A stretch of 64,000 bases of DNA from Olivibacter oleidegradans (GTDB lineage Bacteria > Bacteroidota > Bacteroidia > Sphingobacteriales > Sphingobacteriaceae), in the NCBI RefSeq assembly GCF_042432805.1, contig NZ_JBHLWO010000005.1, positions 1 to 64,000 on the forward strand. Reading direction: 5' to 3'. Every line of letters begins with the position of its first letter. The first letter of the stretch is position 1. The notes under the pieces are model-generated. The model saw only the letters and a list, made by a program, of their open reading frames with translations, made no database searches and had not been told where the DNA came from. The translations under genes and the position numbers were made by a program. Below, in pieces: positions 1 to 8,400 of the stretch.

Positions 1-54
1 CGCCAGAGCCGATGGTACTGCAGTAACATGTGGGAGAGTAGGTCGGTGCCGATC
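1..54 (+). rRNA. rrf: 5S ribosomal RNA, 3' end (partial)
   Basis: The first bases carry the typical 3' part of a bacterial 5S rRNA, including the GGGAGAGTAGGTCGGTGCC segment that forms the terminal helices of helix IV/V and the 3' strand of helix I. The gene begins left of the window, so only about the last 54 bases are seen. A strong hairpin terminator follows after a few bases, which fits the end of an rRNA operon read in the plus direction. The exact mature 3' end is estimated. Confidence 0.85.
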
Positions 55-61
55 TTTACAG

Positions 62-93
62 AAGGCCGCCGTGCATTGCACGGCGGCCTTTCC
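62..93 (+). terminator. Rho-independent terminator of the rRNA operon
   Basis: A perfect 14-bp inverted repeat (62-75 with 77-90) rich in G and C is followed by a short T run and TCCTGTTTTG. It lies about ten bases after the 5S rRNA and is the expected stop for rRNA transcription. Confidence 0.9.
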
Positions 94-257
94 TGTTTTG
101 ATGTCCATCGGTCCGCAAACCCGAAATATAGGCCGCTTTCCATTCCTTCAGAAACCAATTCCTTCCTTCTTTTTTCCTTTGTAATAAGATTTTTATTTCA
201 ATAACTATGGGTCTAAATAAATTATACTATTTTTATTGAATACATAAGTTTTCATTC

Positions 258-1877
258 ATGAGTATCGCTAGAACGCCATTTTTCTTATTAGTTTTCATTA
301 CCCTCTTTTCATTCAATACATATGCGCAAACAAAAAAGGCGAAAGATAATTGGCATAATCTCGATTTGCAAATGGACGGTGTGCCTGGGATAAGTACAGA
401 GAGAGCTTATAACGAACTTTTAAAAGGAAAGGAAGCGAGACCTGTAAAAGTGGCGGTAATTGATGGTGGAGTGGATATCGAACATGAAGACTTAAAAGAG
501 AAAATCTGGCTGAATAAAGGAGAGGTAGAAGGCGATAGCATAGATAATGATTCTAATGGCTATATAGACGATCTTCATGGCTGGAATTTTATAGGTAATA
601 GCGAGGGAGAAAACGTTCACTATGATAACCTTGAAGTTGTAAGACTAGTTAGGGACCTACATCCAAAATATGTTTCTGTACTACCAACAACCCTCTTGAG
701 CGAGGAAGAGCGCCGCAAGTTTTTAGCATATCAAAAGATGACGACCGACTATATGAGTAAATTGCAGATTGCTCAGATAACCGAGCGAGTTATAAAGGCG
801 TTTAAACAACAGGTTGATTCTATTGTGAGCGATATAGGAAAAGATAATCCAACAATTGCCGACTTTAAACGCTATGAGCCTAAAAATAAAATGGCACGGA
901 AGACGTTATCTATGATCGAAAAGGGCATCCATGAAGAGGGCAGCTATGAGAAATTTTATGATGATCTGGTCGAAGGAGTGAAGCATTATGAGGCTGAGGT
1001 TAATTATCATCTGAACATGGATTATAATTCTCGGCATATTGTGGGAGATAATTATAATGATAGTAAGGAACGCTATTACGGAAATAACGATGTCAAGGGC
1101 CCTGATGCTTTACATGGAACCCATGTTGCCGGCATTATTGCCGCTGATCGAAGCAACCAAAAGGGAATTAAAGGAGTGGCTGATCAAGCTGTTATTATGG
1201 TATTACGTGTGGTGCCTAATGGCGATGAACGGGATAAGGATGTGGCCAATGCTATTTTCTACGCTGTCGACAATGGAGCAAAAATAATTAACATGAGTTT
1301 TGGTAAGGCATATGTGAAAGATAAACAGATAGTTGATAGTGCTGTAGGATATGCCATGAAACATGACGTCCTTATTATCCATGCTGCAGGGAATGAAGGG
1401 CAGGACAATGATTCAGAACCAAACTATCCCAATAAAAATTATGTGGATAGTTTAGGAATAAATAAAGGAGTTGCGGAGAATTGGATTGAGGTGGGTGCTA
1501 CAGGCTGGAAATATGATGAAACGCTGGTGGCAGACTTTTCAAATTATGGTAAGCGTACCGTCGATGTTTTCGCTCCCGGTGTAGATATTTATTCAACGGT
1601 GCCAGGGTCAAAATACAAGGAGGAACAGGGAACGAGTATGGCAGCTCCTGTTGTAAGTGGCTTAGCTGCTCTTATACGATCTTATTACCCTGATTTGACA
1701 GCTTCTGAGGTTAAGAAAATTATATTTGATTCTGTTGTAAAGCCTACATATCGTGTGAAAATTACACAGGATAAAACTAAGAAAAAGGTATGGCTTTCCG
1801 ATATTAGTGTAACAGGTGGTATCGTAAACGCATACAATGCGTTGAAGCTTGCCAACGACTTTGCAGAAAAACACTAA
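258..1877 (+). CDS. Secreted subtilisin-like serine protease (S8 family)
   Basis: A 539-residue peptidase with an N-terminal signal peptide (hydrophobic residues 7-20, cleavage after TYAQ at about 24). The S8 catalytic triad is complete: Asp69 in VIDGG, His286 in HGTHVAG and Ser460 in GTSMAAPV, with the oxyanion Asn379 in AAGNEG. Between Asp and His there are about 217 residues instead of the roughly 30 in classical subtilisins. This insert is charged and mostly helical-looking. No sorting domain for the type IX system is visible at the C-terminus, so the product is probably periplasmic or outer-membrane associated. It stands alone after the rRNA operon with an AT-rich upstream region. The family is certain; the substrate is unknown. 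Confidence 0.95.
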   Translation: MSIARTPFFLLVFITLFSFNTYAQTKKAKDNWHNLDLQMDGVPGISTERAYNELLKGKEARPVKVAVIDGGVDIEHEDLKEKIWLNKGEVEGDSIDNDSNGYIDDLHGWNFIGNSEGENVHYDNLEVVRLVRDLHPKYVSVLPTTLLSEEERRKFLAYQKMTTDYMSKLQIAQITERVIKAFKQQVDSIVSDIGKDNPTIADFKRYEPKNKMARKTLSMIEKGIHEEGSYEKFYDDLVEGVKHYEAEVNYHLNMDYNSRHIVGDNYNDSKERYYGNNDVKGPDALHGTHVAGIIAADRSNQKGIKGVADQAVIMVLRVVPNGDERDKDVANAIFYAVDNGAKIINMSFGKAYVKDKQIVDSAVGYAMKHDVLIIHAAGNEGQDNDSEPNYPNKNYVDSLGINKGVAENWIEVGATGWKYDETLVADFSNYGKRTVDVFAPGVDIYSTVPGSKYKEEQGTSMAAPVVSGLAALIRSYYPDLTASEVKKIIFDSVVKPTYRVKITQDKTKKKVWLSDISVTGGIVNAYNALKLANDFAEKH

Positions 1878-1953
1878 CTGTATGAAAAGCTACACAATAT
1901 GTGTACAAAATCGACGTTATTAAATTATATCTTCAGACTTTAAAATATAATCT

Positions 1954-2154
1954 ATGGTAGAAACTTTTACATCCAAAATTCTAGAAAACCTCGCTAGCGA
2001 TACCTCTTCATACGATGAAGTATCAAATGCAGAGGATAGGCTTTTCTACGCTATGCTTCAGCAGCCGTTGGATAACCTCTTAATAGAGCCGTCCCAACGG
2101 AGCATTGACACTATTTTGACCTTTTCAAAGCAGCACAAGACTTCCCGTAGTTAA
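1954..2154 (+). CDS. Small protein of unknown function (66 aa)
   Basis: A short open frame starting with ATG and ending with TAA, encoding an acidic, soluble protein of 66 residues without a signal peptide or membrane segment. The sequence has a non-repetitive, protein-like composition (motif SSYDEVSNAEDRLF near residues 18-31), which supports real coding. It sits between the S8 protease and nth, on the same strand as both, with 76 bases to the protease and about 140 to the nth start. I do not recognise the family. It could be a chance frame, though its position in a gap otherwise free of other frames favours a gene. Confidence 0.55.
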   Translation: MVETFTSKILENLASDTSSYDEVSNAEDRLFYAMLQQPLDNLLIEPSQRSIDTILTFSKQHKTSRS

Positions 2155-2294
2155 TAATTATAGGGAGTATCTCTTGCTATAGTTAAATTTGATTCGAGTG
2201 ACAAAATTCGAATCAATGGATAGCTCTATATTCGGATTTGATCAAAAACCATTTTGGGAATTGGTTAAATGAGGATTTTGTTATAGGTTTGCTT

Positions 2295-2960
2295 ATGCTT
2301 AAAAAAGATCGTTTTCGAGAATTCGTTGCCTATTTTTCGTCACACAATCCTGACGCGCAAACTGAACTTCACTATAGCAATGCCTTTGAATTGTTGGTCG
2401 CGGTTATTCTATCCGCTCAATGTACGGATAAACGGATTAATCAGATTACACCCAAATTATTTGAACGCTTTCCTGATGCCGAAACATTGGCTGCTGCTTC
2501 TGTAGAAGAAGTATTCACTTATATTCGAAGTGTAAGTTACCCAAACAACAAGGCAAAGCACCTCGTTGGAATGGCAAAGATGCTTCTCGAGAAATTTGAA
2601 GGCACTATTCCATCGGATATTAACGATTTACAAAAATTACCGGGCGTGGGAAGAAAAACAGCTAACGTCATTGCTTCGGTAGTATATGATGCTCCTGCAA
2701 TTGCCGTGGATACACATGTTTTCAGGGTATCCAATCGCATTGGCCTAACGAATAACGCTAAAACTCCCTTGGCTGTGGAAAAGCAGTTGGTTCATTATTT
2801 GCCCAAAAACACACTTGCTGTTGCACATCATTGGTTGATATTACATGGGCGTTATATTTGCGTAGCAAGAAGACCTAAATGCGACGAATGTCCCATTACC
2901 TACCTCTGCAAATATTACGAAAAAGTATATCTGAAGGGCTTGAAGGCAATAAGTGAATAA
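2295..2960 (+). CDS. nth: Endonuclease III (DNA glycosylase/AP lyase)
   Basis: Base-excision repair enzyme that removes oxidised pyrimidines and nicks abasic sites. The 221-residue protein has the helix-hairpin-helix LPGVGRKTA with the Schiff-base lysine at 121 and the catalytic Asp139 in VDTHVFRV. The C-terminal [4Fe-4S] ligands are Cys189, 196, 199 and 205 (C-x6-C-x2-C-x5-C). I chose the ATG at 2295 because family members begin with MLKK-like sequence; the open frame extends back to an ATG at 2238, but the extra 19 residues have no counterpart in the family. It lies just upstream of recA on the same strand, giving a small DNA-repair group. Confidence 0.96.
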   Translation: MLKKDRFREFVAYFSSHNPDAQTELHYSNAFELLVAVILSAQCTDKRINQITPKLFERFPDAETLAAASVEEVFTYIRSVSYPNNKAKHLVGMAKMLLEKFEGTIPSDINDLQKLPGVGRKTANVIASVVYDAPAIAVDTHVFRVSNRIGLTNNAKTPLAVEKQLVHYLPKNTLAVAHHWLILHGRYICVARRPKCDECPITYLCKYYEKVYLKGLKAISE

Positions 2961-3008
2961 AAGTTGCAAGATATGCTAACATATTTAGTATTTTAGAAAT
3001 AATATATC

Positions 3009-3016
3009 TATATTTG
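3009..3016 (+). promoter_or_regulatory. Likely recA promoter, -7 box
   Basis: TATATTTG matches the Bacteroidota -7 consensus TAnnTTTG exactly and lies 15 bases before the recA ATG, which would give a very short leader. A -33 TTTG is not clear; TTTAG lies at roughly the right distance. No LexA-like palindrome is evident to me. Confidence 0.55.
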
Positions 3017-3031
3017 ATTAAAATTTTGGAG

Positions 3032-4048
3032 ATGAGTAATCAAGATAAACTAAAAGCTTTACAGCTAACGCTGGATAAATTAGAAAAATCATACGGTAAA
3101 GGAACGATCATGAAATTGGGTGATTCCGCAGTGGAACCGATTGACTCAATTTCAACAGGTTCCTTAGGTTTGGATATAGCTTTAGGAATTGGTGGTGTAC
3201 CTAAAGGCAGGGTCATTGAAATTTATGGGCCGGAATCTTCGGGTAAAACAACTTTAGCGACGCATATCATAGCTGAGGCGCAAAAAAAAGGAGGAATTGC
3301 CGCTATTATTGACGCTGAGCACGCATTTGATAAATATTATGCACGGAAGCTGGGTGTGGATATTGAAAATTTGTTGATATCGCAGCCGGACAATGGCGAG
3401 CAGGCATTGGAAATCGCTGATAACCTTATTCGTTCAGGAGCAATTGATGTAATTGTTATCGACTCGGTAGCTGCTTTAGTTCCAAAGGGTGAGATTGAAG
3501 GCGAAATGGGCGATTCCAAGATGGGATTACAAGCTCGACTTATGTCTCAAGCGCTTCGAAAATTAACAGGAACTATTTCTAAAACGAATTGTTGCTGTAT
3601 ATTTATTAACCAATTGCGTGAGAAAATCGGTGTTATGTTCGGAAATCCGGAAACGACAACCGGAGGTAATGCATTAAAATTTTATGCATCCGTGCGCCTA
3701 GATATTCGTAGAACCTCTCAGATTAAAGATGCTGATGAAGTGTCGGGAAATAGAGTGAAAGTTAAAATTGTTAAAAATAAAGTGGCACCTCCTTTCAGGG
3801 TGGCAGAGTTTGATATTATGTTTGGAGAAGGTATCTCCAAGGTTGGTGAAATTATCGACTTAGGTGTAGACTTTAATGTGATCAAGAAATCAGGATCTTG
3901 GTTTAGTTATGGTGATACCAAACTAGGACAAGGGCGCGACGCTGTAAAGAACCTGCTATTAGATAACCCCGACTTGATGGAGGAACTTGAAGCTAAAATT
4001 AAAGACATGGTGTCTCCGGAAAAACTGGAAGAGCACAATGCTAATTAA
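3032..4048 (+). CDS. recA: Recombinase RecA
   Basis: ATP-dependent strand-exchange protein of homologous recombination and the SOS response. The 338-residue protein has the Walker A motif GPESSGKT at 66-73, the Walker B/MAW region around VIVIDSVAALVP, and the conserved L1 loop segment EGEMGDSKMGLQARLMSQ. Length is normal for the family. The ATG at 3032 is preferred because it matches the usual RecA N-terminus; an upstream in-frame TTG at 3014 overlaps the likely -7 promoter box. A hairpin terminator follows the stop codon. Confidence 0.98.
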   Translation: MSNQDKLKALQLTLDKLEKSYGKGTIMKLGDSAVEPIDSISTGSLGLDIALGIGGVPKGRVIEIYGPESSGKTTLATHIIAEAQKKGGIAAIIDAEHAFDKYYARKLGVDIENLLISQPDNGEQALEIADNLIRSGAIDVIVIDSVAALVPKGEIEGEMGDSKMGLQARLMSQALRKLTGTISKTNCCCIFINQLREKIGVMFGNPETTTGGNALKFYASVRLDIRRTSQIKDADEVSGNRVKVKIVKNKVAPPFRVAEFDIMFGEGISKVGEIIDLGVDFNVIKKSGSWFSYGDTKLGQGRDAVKNLLLDNPDLMEELEAKIKDMVSPEKLEEHNAN

Positions 4049-4069
4049 TGTTTAATCTATAGAATATTA

Positions 4070-4104
4070 AAGGTGATGTGGAGACTTTCCTCATCACCTT
4101 TTTT
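4070..4104 (+). terminator. Rho-independent terminator of recA
   Basis: A 9-bp inverted repeat AAGGTGATG/CATCACCTT (4070-4078 with 4092-4100) is followed by a run of T. It lies 22 bases after the recA stop codon. Confidence 0.85.
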
Positions 4105-4133
4105 GTGCTCTTATAAAATGGCGGCTTGAACTT

Positions 4134-4337
4134 TTAGCGATCTATTTCTTCATATTTTTGCCTATCCAACTCACTCTTACTCGCTTTTAACGAGGCTGCA
4201 ATAGCGAAAACAACGAGTATGATCAAAACAATAATACCAAAAATGCCTTTCCTTTTATCCTTTCGCATCAGCCATATTAGAAAAACGATAAGAGGAATGG
4301 CGAAAATGCCGAAAAAAAATAAACTTGGTGCTCCCAT
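4134..4337 (-). CDS. Small membrane protein of unknown function (67 aa)
   Basis: The 67-residue product has two hydrophobic segments (about residues 4-24 and 32-49) separated by a basic loop RKDKRKG, followed by a charged tail. This is a two-helix inner-membrane topology with no known domain that I recognise. It is read in the same direction as tsaD, starting 25 bases after the tsaD stop, so the two are probably co-transcribed. The basic connecting loop suggests that both ends lie outside the cytoplasm. Function is unknown. Confidence 0.65.
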   Translation of the reverse strand: MGAPSLFFFGIFAIPLIVFLIWLMRKDKRKGIFGIIVLIILVVFAIAASLKASKSELDRQKYEEIDR

Positions 4338-4362
4338 TGTGAACAGTAAAATGAGAAATGGC

Positions 4363-5367
4363 CTAATTACTTACACTCCAGCGAGCAAGTGGGGCAATTT
4401 CTTGTGAAACAAAATCGTTATTAAGGTATTTATAATATCCGGCGATTGCAATCATAGCTGCATTATCTGTGCAATATTCAAATTTCGGAATATATACATT
4501 CCAATGTTCTTGCTCAGCAAGCGATACTAATGCGCTTCTGAGTCCCGAGTTAGCTGATACACCGCCGGCGATAGCTACATCAACGATCTCAAGCTGATTA
4601 GCGGCTAATTTTAGTTTCTTTAATAAGATGCTGATGATGCGATCTTGCACAGAAGCGCAAATATCATTTATGTTTTCTTGTAAAAAATTTGGGTTCTCTT
4701 TTGTGTTTTGCTGAACGAAATATAAGATGGCTGTTTTTAAACCACTGAAGCTAAAGTCAAAGTCCTTAATTTGAGGTTCAGGAAATTTGAAACGCGGATT
4801 GCCTTCCTTTGCAAGCTTATCTATTAGCGGTCCCCCCGGATAGGGAAGATTTAAAATCTTGGCAGTTTTGTCAAAAGCTTCTCCTGCTGCATCGTCAATT
4901 GTTTGACCAACCAATTCCATATCAAAATAATTTTTGACAAGAACAATTTGCGTATGACCTCCTGACACCGTTAAACACAAAAACGGAAACTTCGGTTTGG
5001 GATCTTCAATAAAGTGCGCCAGTATATGCCCTTGCATATGGTTAACTTCGATAAGCGGAATATTCCGAGCAAGCGCAAAGGCCTTTGCGAAGGACGTCCC
5101 CACAAGTAATGATCCAAGCAGGCCAGGACCTCTTGTAAAAGCTATGGCATCTATCTCATTTTTATGTATTTTTGCCACACGTATAGCTTCGCTAACGGTT
5201 GGTATGATATTTTGTTGATGAGCCCTCGAGGCTAATTCCGGAATAACACCACCGAATTTTTCATGTACGGTTTGATTCGAAATAATATTTGATCGTATTT
5301 CTCCGTCTATACAAATAGAGGCCGAAGTTTCATCACAGGAGGATTCGATGCCGAGAATGGTTGCCAA
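4363..5367 (-). CDS. tsaD: tRNA N6-adenosine threonylcarbamoyltransferase TsaD
   Basis: Transfers the threonylcarbamoyl group onto A37 of ANN-decoding tRNAs, together with TsaB and TsaE, in the cytoplasm. The 334-residue protein opens with the family's ILGIESSCDETS sequence and has the metal-binding His110 and His114 in NHMQGH, plus the ATP-binding SGGHTQ and AGGVSANSGLR segments. Length is normal. It is divergent from the TamB-like gene, with only a short gap that must hold both start regions, and is followed by a small membrane protein gene. Confidence 0.97.
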   Translation of the reverse strand: MATILGIESSCDETSASICIDGEIRSNIISNQTVHEKFGGVIPELASRAHQQNIIPTVSEAIRVAKIHKNEIDAIAFTRGPGLLGSLLVGTSFAKAFALARNIPLIEVNHMQGHILAHFIEDPKPKFPFLCLTVSGGHTQIVLVKNYFDMELVGQTIDDAAGEAFDKTAKILNLPYPGGPLIDKLAKEGNPRFKFPEPQIKDFDFSFSGLKTAILYFVQQNTKENPNFLQENINDICASVQDRIISILLKKLKLAANQLEIVDVAIAGGVSANSGLRSALVSLAEQEHWNVYIPKFEYCTDNAAMIAIAGYYKYLNNDFVSQEIAPLARWSVSN

Positions 5368-5452
5368 AGCACAGATTGTTTAATGTTTTAAATGCAAATT
5401 TATTAAAAAAGTAGCAAAAATAGTACTTTATATTTGCACCGGTATATTTGCA

Positions 5453-8400
5453 TTGCTGGTAGGTATATTGTTTGCCTTGCAATTTAGGTCAGTTCAAACT
5501 TATGTTGCACGGCAAGTCGCTTCTTATTTGTCCAATGAACTTCATACAAAGATCGAGATTGAAGAAGTATACCTAAAACCCTTTTCTTCTCTATCCCTTC
5601 GAAACCTTTATATAGAAGATTTGTCACACGACACTTTGCTGTTTGCACAAGAGCTTAGGGCCGGTATAGATTTGGAGAGTATACGATCAAAGGAGATTAC
5701 AATAAAAGATTTAACACTGTCGAATAGCCGCTTTTATTTGAAAAAAAAGGCCGATTCGGTTAATAACCTCACTTTTATTTTAGACTACTTCAGTGCACCT
5801 AAGCAGCCAAAAAGAAAAAGCTCTTTTATAGTAAACCTGAACAGTCTAAAACTTAATAACATTCATTTCAGGTACAAGAATGAATTAGTGAAGCGTCATA
5901 CGGCGGGTGTTAACTTTAATGATATAGACATTTTAGGGTTACATGGAGATTTTTCAACGATCGATTTCAAAAACTTTTTGTTAAAAGCCGATATAAAAGG
6001 ATTGAAGTTTAAAGAAAAAAGTGGTTTTGAACTTAAACGACTTGATGCTTCTTTTAAAATGGATAGCACGTCTATGAATTTCGAAAACCTTTCCGTGCAA
6101 ACAAATAGAAGCAAATTGGGAAAACAACTCCGGTTTAAATATGCTACTTTGGCAGATTTTGCCAACTTTATCGAGAAGGTAGAAATTTATGCCGAAACAG
6201 AGGATACTCGAGTAGATTCTAGAGATATTGCGTTCTTTGCACCCGGTATGAATCAAGTTGCCTTTAATGTTGGTTTAAGTGGAAAACTAAAAGGTACGGT
6301 GAGACACTTCAAAGGTGAGCGCTTATTGCTGAAAACGGGAAAAGCAACCTACTTGCGAGGCAATATAAGCGTTGCGGGGCTCCCTGATATTGAGAAAACA
6401 ATATTTGATCTGGATCTGGAGCAGTTTGCCACAATTAAAACGGATTTGGAACCCTCTATTGCCGGCTTTAGCGGTCAAAAGGATTTTAAATTACCTGCAA
6501 TATTAACATCCCTGGGTCATGTTAACTATACGGGTAAAGCGAGGGGATTTTATAATGATTTTCAGCTCGACGGGAGTTTAAAGACAGTACTGGGACAGGT
6601 CGATGCCAGAGTAGCCATTAACTTGAAGGATGAAAATTCATATGAAGGAAGCCTAAAGGCCGAGCGTTTTAATATTAGCGGCCTGCTTGACAACCGACAA
6701 GTCGGGTCGGTTTCTTTGCAGGCGGACATACAGGGTACCGGCTTTTCTTTGAATGAATTGAATGCTAACATAAAGAGCCAGATCGCTTCGGTTATTTACA
6801 AGGGTAAAAACTACAGAAACATTCGGTTAGATGGAACTGTCGATGCTCGGGTCTTACATGCTCAAGTCGATGTGAACGATCGGAATTTAAAACTGCAGGG
6901 AGAAGCTGCTGTCGACTTTCGTAGCTCGGAAACTTCCTATGATTTTTCGACTATCGTAGAAAAAGCTAATCTCCTGGAGATGGGGCTAATTAAGGACTCC
7001 CTCCAGCTGGAAGGCCAGGTGACAGGCAAATTCCAGGGGAATACTATTAATAACATAGTAGGTAATGCGCGTTTGCATCATATTGTTTTGCGGAAGCCAT
7101 CTTCCTCGATCTCCATTGATTCTATTGTGTTTTTAGCGGAAGGAGAACGGTCGAATCGAAAGATCGCCGTGCAATCCGATATGCTTGATGCGACGATGAA
7201 TGGAGAGATTGATCTAGCTTCTTTTCCATCCTACTTTAAATCGGTTGCCAAACGATATTTGCCATCGTGGGAAATTGAGCAAAAATCCAGTAAACAAGTG
7301 TTTGACTTTGCTCTTAAGTTAAAACGATCTGAACCGCTGTTGTTGCTTTTCGCACCTTTTATTACGATTCCAGACACCATGTTTGTGAATGGAAAATTCT
7401 CTACAGTGGATAGCACGGCCAATTTAAACGCCTATATTCCGATGGTAGAGGTTGGAAAAATCAAAGTCACAGATATTATTGTTGATGGAGTAGCCATGGA
7501 CGAATCACTTAACTTGACAGTCACAGCCGATCAATTAAACATAACCGATAGCCTTTATGTAAAAAATATCAACATAGCTAATATCCTGAGTGATGATAGT
7601 TTGCGTTTTAATATGAAATTATCGGATGTGGATGCGAAAAATCAATTGGATTTGAACGGGTTAGTTGAATTTAATGAAAAGGAGGCAGCAATTCTAAGCT
7701 TGTTGCCTTCAAATGTGATCATAAACCGTGAAGATTGGAAACTTGAAGAAAAGGTGAATTTTGACTTTCACGGCGGTAATATACATGTTAATGACTTTGA
7801 ACTCGCAAATGGCGAACAGCATGTTAAAATTGACGGGTTGATTTCTAAAGATGAAGAAGATGTGTTAAACGTGTCCTTTGATAAATTTAATTTGGTGACG
7901 CTTGCAGGAATAATGAATCCACTTGGAATCGAATTGGAGGGTAAATTAAATGGGAATTTCCAACTCTTCTCCTTATTGAAGAATCCCTATATTTCAGCCG
8001 ACATCAATTCTTCGGATATTTATTATAATGGAAGGGAAATTGGTGATATGACCCTTACCGCAAAAATGGACCCGGCGAGTGATTTAGTCGGAATGAATAT
8101 GGAGGTGAATCGGCAAGGAACTAAAACCTTACGGATAACGGGATCATACGATGCAAAGGCATCTGAAAACAGCTTGGATTTAATAGCCAATTTGGAGGAT
8201 AGTGAAATCGTGCTTTTTGAACCATTTCTGAAGAAGCTAGTCTCTGATTTAACAGGGACAGTGTCTGCAGCCATTAGCATCAAGGGAACCCCTTGGAGCC
8301 CAATTATAAGTGGAGATTGTGAATTTAGAAATGCTAGCTTCACCGTAAACTATCTTAAAACGCGCTATACCATCAATGATCGAGTTGGTGTAAACAATAG

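Noticed and set aside
1039..1287. 82-codon plus-strand frame inside the S8 protease gene
   Set aside because: It is an out-of-frame shadow covering the catalytic His region of the real protein.
3020..3034. GGAG directly before the recA ATG as ribosome binding site
   Set aside because: It touches the start codon with no spacing, so it cannot work as a normal Shine-Dalgarno site; Bacteroidota rarely use one.
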